DNA from: Oxalobacter sp.
Lineage (GTDB): Bacteria > Pseudomonadota > Gammaproteobacteria > Burkholderiales > Burkholderiaceae_D
NCBI GenBank assembly: GCA_016291665.1
Contig: JAEEYE010000006.1
Span: 1-64,000, forward strand
Reading direction: 5' to 3'
DNA length: 64,000 bases
Below, in pieces: positions 59,025 through 64,000 of this stretch. A model generated the notes under the pieces. It made no database searches. It was not told the origin of the DNA and saw nothing but the letters and a program-made list of their open reading frames with translations. The first letter of the stretch is position 1. Each line of letters starts with the position of its first letter. A program made the translations under genes and the position numbers.

Positions 59025-60164
59025 CTAATTCCCTTGGATGACCGATTTCCTGAAGCGTGCGAGCGACAGAGCAAAAAAGACAATCCCAACCCCTGTCATG
59101 GCCAAGAATTCCGGCCAGACAATCGACATTCCCGCTCCCCTGAAGAGGATGGACTGAGCTAGTTTCACATAGTACGTGGTCGGTGTTGCCATCATCACGT
59201 TTTGAACCCATTCTGGCATACTTTCTTGTGGGGTTGAACCACCTGAGAGCATCTGCAATGGGATGATGGTCAGGAAAATCAAGAGTCCCAGCTGCGGCAT
59301 GGATTTGGAGAGCGTTCCTAAGAAAATCCCAATCGCAGCGGCGGCAAAGAGGTAGACGGCGGATGCCAGCAAGAACAGAGGGATGGAACCGATGATGGGT
59401 ACCTGCATCAGGACTTTGACGATGATGACCAGGCCGCCGCTGGCGCCGATTAGGACAGCTAAGCCGTTCGCCCAGATTTTGGAAATCATGATTTCAGCGG
59501 CAACAAGTGGCATGGCCAGTAGGTGCTCCAATGTGCCGTGTTCCCTTTCACGGATATAGGCGGCCCCAACCAGGATGATGGTCAGCATTGTGACATTGTT
59601 GATGACCTGGATGACCCCACCAAACCAGAACCCTGTCATATTGGGGTTGAACCGTACGTGGGTGACCAGGTTGATCCTGGATTTCGTGGCCGGTTCTGTC
59701 GTCCGGTTCAGGTATTCATTGATTTCATTGTTGAAGATGGATTCAATGTAGCCTGAGCCAATGAAGGCCTGGCTCATCACGGTTGCGTCAATATTCAGCT
59801 GTACTGTGGGCTTGCGTCCGGCAATCAGGTCTTTCTGGAAGCTCGGAGGGATGATGATGGAAAACGAGTGGTAGCCCCTGTCCAACGACTGCGTGGCTTC
59901 ATCCGGTTCCAACAGGTCGGGTGTCTTGAAGTAGGGTTTTGTCAGTGAGTTGGCCAGCCTCATCGAAATCTGGGAGCGGTCTTGGTCCACAATGGCAACT
60001 GGTGCGTTGTGCAGTTCCTGCGAGACCCCTTTGGCGGAGCTGTAGATGTTGGCGGTGAAGGCGTAGATGATTAACAGGAGCATGACCTTATCTGACCAGA
60101 GGCTCTTCAATTCCTTGAGCCCCAACTGGTAGATGTTGTTGAGATGCGTCATGAACCTGGACAC
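59025..60164 (-). CDS. yhhJ: ABC-2 type transport permease (YhhJ-like)
   Basis: A 379-residue inner-membrane permease: one N-terminal helix, a periplasmic loop of about 140 residues, then five or six C-terminal helices, with the ABC-2 motif LVGAAYIREREHGTLEHLLAMPLVAAEI and LSGGSTPQESMPEWVQNVM. It corresponds to YhhJ, partner of RbbA and YhiI. The start is GTG at 60164 with GGGAGGA five nt upstream; an ATG four codons in is also possible. It is the third gene of the operon, 12 bp after the RbbA-like gene, and probably forms the efflux pore together with the permease half of that protein. Confidence 0.92.
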   Translation of the reverse strand: MSRFMTHLNNIYQLGLKELKSLWSDKVMLLLIIYAFTANIYSSAKGVSQELHNAPVAIVDQDRSQISMRLANSLTKPYFKTPDLLEPDEATQSLDRGYHSFSIIIPPSFQKDLIAGRKPTVQLNIDATVMSQAFIGSGYIESIFNNEINEYLNRTTEPATKSRINLVTHVRFNPNMTGFWFGGVIQVINNVTMLTIILVGAAYIREREHGTLEHLLAMPLVAAEIMISKIWANGLAVLIGASGGLVIIVKVLMQVPIIGSIPLFLLASAVYLFAAAAIGIFLGTLSKSMPQLGLLIFLTIIPLQMLSGGSTPQESMPEWVQNVMMATPTTYYVKLAQSILFRGAGMSIVWPEFLAMTGVGIVFFALSLARFRKSVIQGN

Positions 60165-60176
60165 GGCTTCCTCCCG

Positions 60177-62903
60177 TTACTTTTCCTGTTTCGGCAGGAG
60201 TAGCCATGCCAAGAACGTCAGTGCGGGGATGAAACCTGCCAGGCAGCACAGGGGATGGATGACATCCGCAAACTGCAACGCTTTGGTGAAGACTCCACGC
60301 GACAGGATGATGTAGTGCGATGCCGGGAAGAATTGCCCGATCCAATAGGCACTGCCTTCCAGGGAACCGATCGGGTCTTTCAGACCTGAGAACTGGGTGG
60401 TTGGCAGCATCGTTAAGATTGCCGTCCCAAAAAGTGCTGAAATCTGGGTTTTGGTGAACGTGGAAATCAGGAGGCCCAGCCCTGTCGTTGAGATTACGTA
60501 AAGCAGTGCGCCAAGGGTCATCGCTAGGAAACTGCCTTTAATCGGCAGATGGAAAAAGAAGACGGCGCACAGCGTCATCAAGAAGTAACTGGCCATCGAT
60601 AGGACGACATAGGGCAGTTGCTTGCCCAGCAGGAATTCGAGCTTGGTCACCGGGGTGACATACAGGTTCGTAATGGAGCCGAGTTCCTTTTCTCGGACAA
60701 TACCCAGTGCCATCAGGACAGCGGGAATAAGCATGAGCAGGAGTGGAATGATGGCCGGTACCATGGCGAATTCACTCTTGAAGTCCTGGTTGAACCGGTA
60801 ACGTTTCATGAGGGTGGCAGCCGCTTGGTAATCATTACCTGTCATCTCTTTGTTGAGCTCAATCATGTACTGGTTGTGAAGCCCCCTGACGTACCCTAGG
60901 ATGGTCTCTCCGCGGTAAGGCATCGCCCCATCGATCCAAGCGGCAATTTCGGGATTACGGCCCTGCAGCAGGTCTTTGCCAAAGTTGGGGGGGATCTCAA
61001 TGGCGACACTCAACTTGCCGTTTTTCATCTGGGTGTCCAAGTCTTCAGCACTTGTCAGGTCAGGTTGTGCGATGAAGTAGCGCGACCCCGTGAAGTTCTG
61101 GATGTAATCGCGGGACTGCGGTGACTGGTCATAGTCCAAGGCGGCAAACTTTAAGTTTTCAACGTCCATCGAAATCCCGCCGCCCAGGACAAAAAACAGG
61201 ATGATACTTCCTAAAATTGCAAAGCCGATACGGATGGGGTCACGCCTGAGTTCCAGGGACTCGCGGAAGGCGTAGGCGAGCATGCGCCTAAAGCTGAAGA
61301 AGACGTTACCGGTATCGTGTGAGGTAGCCGGTTCTTCATTTTCACCGGTCGTGAAAGATTGCCTGTCTTTGTCGCCGGTCGCCTCCTCAAGGTATTCAAT
61401 GAATGCCTGCTCCAGCGTATTGGCGTTTTTCCGCATGCGCAGCTCCTCCGGTGTCCCGCTGGCCAACACCTGCCCGGCATTCATCAGCGAAATCCGGTCA
61501 CAGCGCTCCGCTTCATTCATGAAGTGTGTCGAGATGAAGATCGTCACATTCTGTTCGCGAGAGAGTTCCACGAGCAGCCGCCAGAAGTCATCGCGCGCTA
61601 CCGGGTCGACGCCGGATGTCGGTTCGTCCAGGATCAGGAGTTTGGGACTGTGCACCACTGCGACGGCCAGCGACAGTCGCTGGCGGATCCCGAGTGGCAG
61701 GGATTCTGCGGAGGAATGGATGTAAGGGCCCAAGCCAAAGCGTTCCACTAGGATACCGATGCGTTCTTTGGCCTTATCGCGTGGCAGGTGGAAGAGGCGG
61801 GCGTGCAGGTCTAGGTTCTGCTGGACGGTGAGCTCACCATAGAGGGAAAAGGCCTGGGACATATAACCGACGTCCCGGCGGCTATCGATGTTGTTGGCGT
61901 CAACAACCTTCCCGAAGGTTTTAGCGGTGCCCGATGTGGGTGCCAGGAGGCCGGTCAGCATTTTCATGGTCGTGGTCTTGCCACAGCCGTTCGATCCCAA
62001 AAAGCCAAATATTTCCCCTTGCGGGATTTTGAAGCTCACATGGTCAACTGCCACAAAGTCCCCGAACTGCTGCGTTAAGCCATCAGCCTCAATCGCCCAA
62101 TCGTACTGTTTGTTTTCAGGTAGTGGTGGGATGACCAGTTCTTCGTAATTGGCCCGCTTTTCTTCCGGCAAGAATTGGATGAAGGCCTGTTCCAGGGAAC
62201 TTCTCCCAGTCTGCGCCTTCATCTCTTCGGCAGTGCCTGTGGCAATGACCTTGCCCGCATACATGGCCGCCAGCCAGTCAAACTGCTCGGCTTCTTCCAT
62301 ATAGGCCGTGGCCACCAGCACACTCATCTGTGGGCGGCGTTGCCGGATGGAGTCAATCAATTCCCAGAACTGCCGTCGCGACAAGGGGTCAACCCCAGTG
62401 GTGGGCTCATCCAGAATCAATAGGTCGGGATCATGCACCAACGAGCAGCAAAGGCCGAGTTTCTGTTTCATGCCGCCTGAGAGTTTGCCAGCTGGCCTGT
62501 CTTTGAATGAGAAAAGGCCGGTGGCCGATGTCAGCTCATCAATGCGTTTTTTCCTTTCTGCCGGTGCCTGTCCGAAAAGCCGCGCAAAAAAGTCGATGTT
62601 CTCAGCAACAGATAATGTCGGGTACAGGTTTTTGCCCAGACCCTGCGGCATGTAGGCGATTCTGGGCAGCAGGGCGTTGCGGATGGTGCTGTCACTGATG
62701 TCCTGACCTAAGACTTCGATGGTGCCTTGCTGGATTTTCTTGGCGCAGGAAAGCAGGGCCAGTAAAGATGATTTACCGACCCCATCAGGACCGATTAATC
62801 CCACCATGCAACCGCTTGGGATAGTCAGGGTCAGGTCATCCAATGCCTTGACCTTGCCGTATTGCAGGCTGACGTTGGACAGTCGGGCGACAGGCGGTTC
62901 CAT
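60177..62903 (-). CDS. rbbA: RbbA-like ABC transporter, two ATPase domains fused to ABC-2 permease
   Basis: A 908-residue fusion of two ABC ATPase domains (residues 5-235 and 275-510) and an ABC-2 permease with about six helices (from 560). ATPase 1 has [16 protein letters not shown] and [13 protein letters not shown]; ATPase 2 has GSNGCGKTT (about 302), [13 protein letters not shown] and a degenerate signature LPLGIRQR in place of LSGGQ, which is usual in this family. E. coli RbbA is described as ribosome-associated; the genomic context with HlyD and ABC-2 partners instead suggests export. It begins at ATG 62903, directly after the HlyD gene (4 bp). Confidence 0.94.
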   Translation of the reverse strand: MEPPVARLSNVSLQYGKVKALDDLTLTIPSGCMVGLIGPDGVGKSSLLALLSCAKKIQQGTIEVLGQDISDSTIRNALLPRIAYMPQGLGKNLYPTLSVAENIDFFARLFGQAPAERKKRIDELTSATGLFSFKDRPAGKLSGGMKQKLGLCCSLVHDPDLLILDEPTTGVDPLSRRQFWELIDSIRQRRPQMSVLVATAYMEEAEQFDWLAAMYAGKVIATGTAEEMKAQTGRSSLEQAFIQFLPEEKRANYEELVIPPLPENKQYDWAIEADGLTQQFGDFVAVDHVSFKIPQGEIFGFLGSNGCGKTTTMKMLTGLLAPTSGTAKTFGKVVDANNIDSRRDVGYMSQAFSLYGELTVQQNLDLHARLFHLPRDKAKERIGILVERFGLGPYIHSSAESLPLGIRQRLSLAVAVVHSPKLLILDEPTSGVDPVARDDFWRLLVELSREQNVTIFISTHFMNEAERCDRISLMNAGQVLASGTPEELRMRKNANTLEQAFIEYLEEATGDKDRQSFTTGENEEPATSHDTGNVFFSFRRMLAYAFRESLELRRDPIRIGFAILGSIILFFVLGGGISMDVENLKFAALDYDQSPQSRDYIQNFTGSRYFIAQPDLTSAEDLDTQMKNGKLSVAIEIPPNFGKDLLQGRNPEIAAWIDGAMPYRGETILGYVRGLHNQYMIELNKEMTGNDYQAAATLMKRYRFNQDFKSEFAMVPAIIPLLLMLIPAVLMALGIVREKELGSITNLYVTPVTKLEFLLGKQLPYVVLSMASYFLMTLCAVFFFHLPIKGSFLAMTLGALLYVISTTGLGLLISTFTKTQISALFGTAILTMLPTTQFSGLKDPIGSLEGSAYWIGQFFPASHYIILSRGVFTKALQFADVIHPLCCLAGFIPALTFLAWLLLPKQEK

Positions 62904-62907
62904 GTCG

Positions 62908-63885
62908 TTACTTTACCTGTAAGTTGGCAGGCCAGGCGATATCCGGTTTGGTTTTGACCCAACCAACCCCTGGCATCCCTGGTTTGGCAATTGCGCCATG
63001 GTCTTTGAGCCATTCCGGGTTGACCTTGAGCTTGACGCGGAACATGAATTTCTCACGTTCGTCTTTCGTTTCCACTTCCTTTGGTGTGAACTGGTTCCTT
63101 GGTGACACGTAGACGACGGTACATGGTACGGGGGTGTCAGGTAAAGCGTCTAGCAGGATGCGTGCTTCACTGCCGATGGTGACACTGCCTGCGTCAGCGC
63201 TTGGCAGATAGACGTACATATAGACGTCGTTCATATCTAAGAGAGAGAAGACTTTGCCGCCTGGGGATAAGACTTCCCCCGGTTCTGCCAAGCGGTAGAG
63301 GATTCGACCGTTGACCGGGGCTTTAAGTGTCAAATCATCGAGGTTGCTTTTTAAGGAAGCAACTCTGGCAATTTTTTCCTGGACGGTCGCATCGGCTTCT
63401 AAAACGCGGTTCCTGGCACTGGCCAGGTTGGCATTGGCTGTGCGCATCGTGCTGATGTCCTTATCCAAAGCTGCAGCCGAGATGAAACCCTTCTTAATCA
63501 AAGCTTCCGTTCTGCGTAATGTGACCGCTGCAAGTTCTTGTTGGCTTTGCATACTCTTGACGTTTTCACGGGCGACTTGGGCGGCTTCCTTGGCTTGGAC
63601 AACTGCGGCTTCTGCGGCTTGGATGTCGGCTTTAATCTGTGCGTCGTCTAAAAGTGCGGCGACCTGGCCGGTTTCCAAGTCATCGCCCTCCCGGAAAAGC
63701 ACTTCGACGAGTTTGCCTTGAACTTTGGTAGAGACAGCAGTCTCAGTGGCTTCCAGCCTGCCATTGCCGGATGCTAAGCCATCAATAACACCAGACGGTT
63801 TTAAGAAGAACCAAGCAATTATTGCGCCAATGACGGCGATAATGAGAACGATAATAAGTTTTTTATTCTTCAGGATGGCAGCCAT
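62908..63885 (-). CDS. yhiI: HlyD-family periplasmic adaptor (YhiI-like)
   Basis: A 325-residue membrane-fusion protein anchored by one N-terminal helix ([18 protein letters not shown]). Barrel-sandwich halves ([34 protein letters not shown] and [24 protein letters not shown]) flank a coiled-coil hairpin of about 100 residues. It matches YhiI/YbhG-type adaptors that link an ABC transporter to TolC. The ATG has AAAAGGAG upstream. First gene of the operon with the RbbA-like and YhhJ-like genes; a dyad overlaps its likely promoter. Confidence 0.93.
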   Translation of the reverse strand: MAAILKNKKLIIVLIIAVIGAIIAWFFLKPSGVIDGLASGNGRLEATETAVSTKVQGKLVEVLFREGDDLETGQVAALLDDAQIKADIQAAEAAVVQAKEAAQVARENVKSMQSQQELAAVTLRRTEALIKKGFISAAALDKDISTMRTANANLASARNRVLEADATVQEKIARVASLKSNLDDLTLKAPVNGRILYRLAEPGEVLSPGGKVFSLLDMNDVYMYVYLPSADAGSVTIGSEARILLDALPDTPVPCTVVYVSPRNQFTPKEVETKDEREKFMFRVKLKVNPEWLKDHGAIAKPGMPGVGWVKTKPDIAWPANLQVK

Positions 63886-63929
63886 TGAGACGCTCCTTTT
63901 TACAACCGGACAGCACTGATACGGTTACA

Positions 63930-63952
63930 CTATAGTCCTTTTAGGATTATAG
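63930..63952. promoter_or_regulatory. Operator-like dyad over the ABC operon promoter
   Basis: CTATAGTCC and GGATTATAG (one mismatch in 9) surround TTTTA. On the minus strand the dyad contains a perfect TATAAT (63946-63951), 17 nt from an ACTTGG-type -35 (63969-63974). A repressor binding here would block the operon; a TetR/MarR-type regulator gene may lie beyond the window edge. Confidence 0.5.
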
Positions 63953-64000
63953 CCTATGCTGTTACCTTCCAAGTGCTTTTGAGCGTACCAGATGGTGTTT

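Overview
The window is an ordinary-looking chromosomal segment of a betaproteobacterium, most likely order Burkholderiales and probably family Oxalobacteraceae (an Oxalobacter-like organism is my best guess). This rests on gene order (carA-carB-greA, convergent yhbY, then rlmE-ftsH-folP-glmM; pgk-fba-pur-sua5; PHP-yciO-M50 peptidase-trpS; alaS-tusA-etfBA), family-typical proteins and roughly 50% GC judged by eye. No rRNA, CRISPR array, insertion sequence, integrase or prophage gene was found. Two tRNA genes are present: tRNA-Lys(CUU) and tRNA-Pro(UGG).

Layout: 0-1.2 kb holds two unrecognised, translationally coupled genes. 1.2-8.2 kb has pepD, a YbdG-type mechanosensitive channel followed by two small membrane proteins that look like diverged paralogues of each other, a nitroreductase, and htpG behind a heat-shock-like promoter. 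8.2-10.3 kb is the nitrogen operon glnK-amtB with a sigma-54 promoter and an upstream NtrC-like site, then tRNA-Lys. 10.4-16.5 kb runs from an aminotransferase through pgk, fba, purE, purC and sua5. 16.6-22 kb carries cfa, tcdA, thpR, an ArnT-like glycosyltransferase, rpmE2 and a small His-rich secreted protein. 22.2-28.5 kb is ompR-envZ and purL. 28.6-33.2 kb is alaS-tusA-etfB-etfA. 33.3-42.9 kb has a DUF349 protein, hslO, a gamma-carbonic-anhydrase-like protein, an alpha/beta hydrolase, a PHP phosphoesterase, htpX, yciO, an M50 peptidase and trpS. 43-53.8 kb is carAB, greA, yhbY, rlmE, ftsH, folP and glmM, then tRNA-Pro. 54-58.9 kb is an accessory-looking stretch: an APC permease, a membrane-anchored methyltransferase and a secreted protein in one operon, a divergent aldo-keto reductase, and a metallo-beta-lactamase-fold gene interrupted by an in-frame TGA. 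59-63.9 kb is a three-gene HlyD / RbbA-like ABC / ABC-2 permease operon with a dyad over its likely promoter.

Functionally the window is dominated by housekeeping: purine and pyrimidine precursor synthesis (purE, purC, purL, carAB), lower glycolysis/gluconeogenesis (pgk, fba), translation and tRNA modification (alaS, trpS, sua5, yciO, tcdA, rpmE2, rlmE, yhbY), proteostasis (htpG, hslO, htpX, ftsH), envelope and folate metabolism (cfa, glmM, folP, ompR-envZ) and nitrogen sensing (glnK-amtB). Nothing amounts to a clearly new multi-gene system. The best leads are the disrupted metallo-beta-lactamase gene, the channel plus paired small-membrane-protein cluster, the permease-methyltransferase-secreted-protein operon, and several clear regulatory sites.
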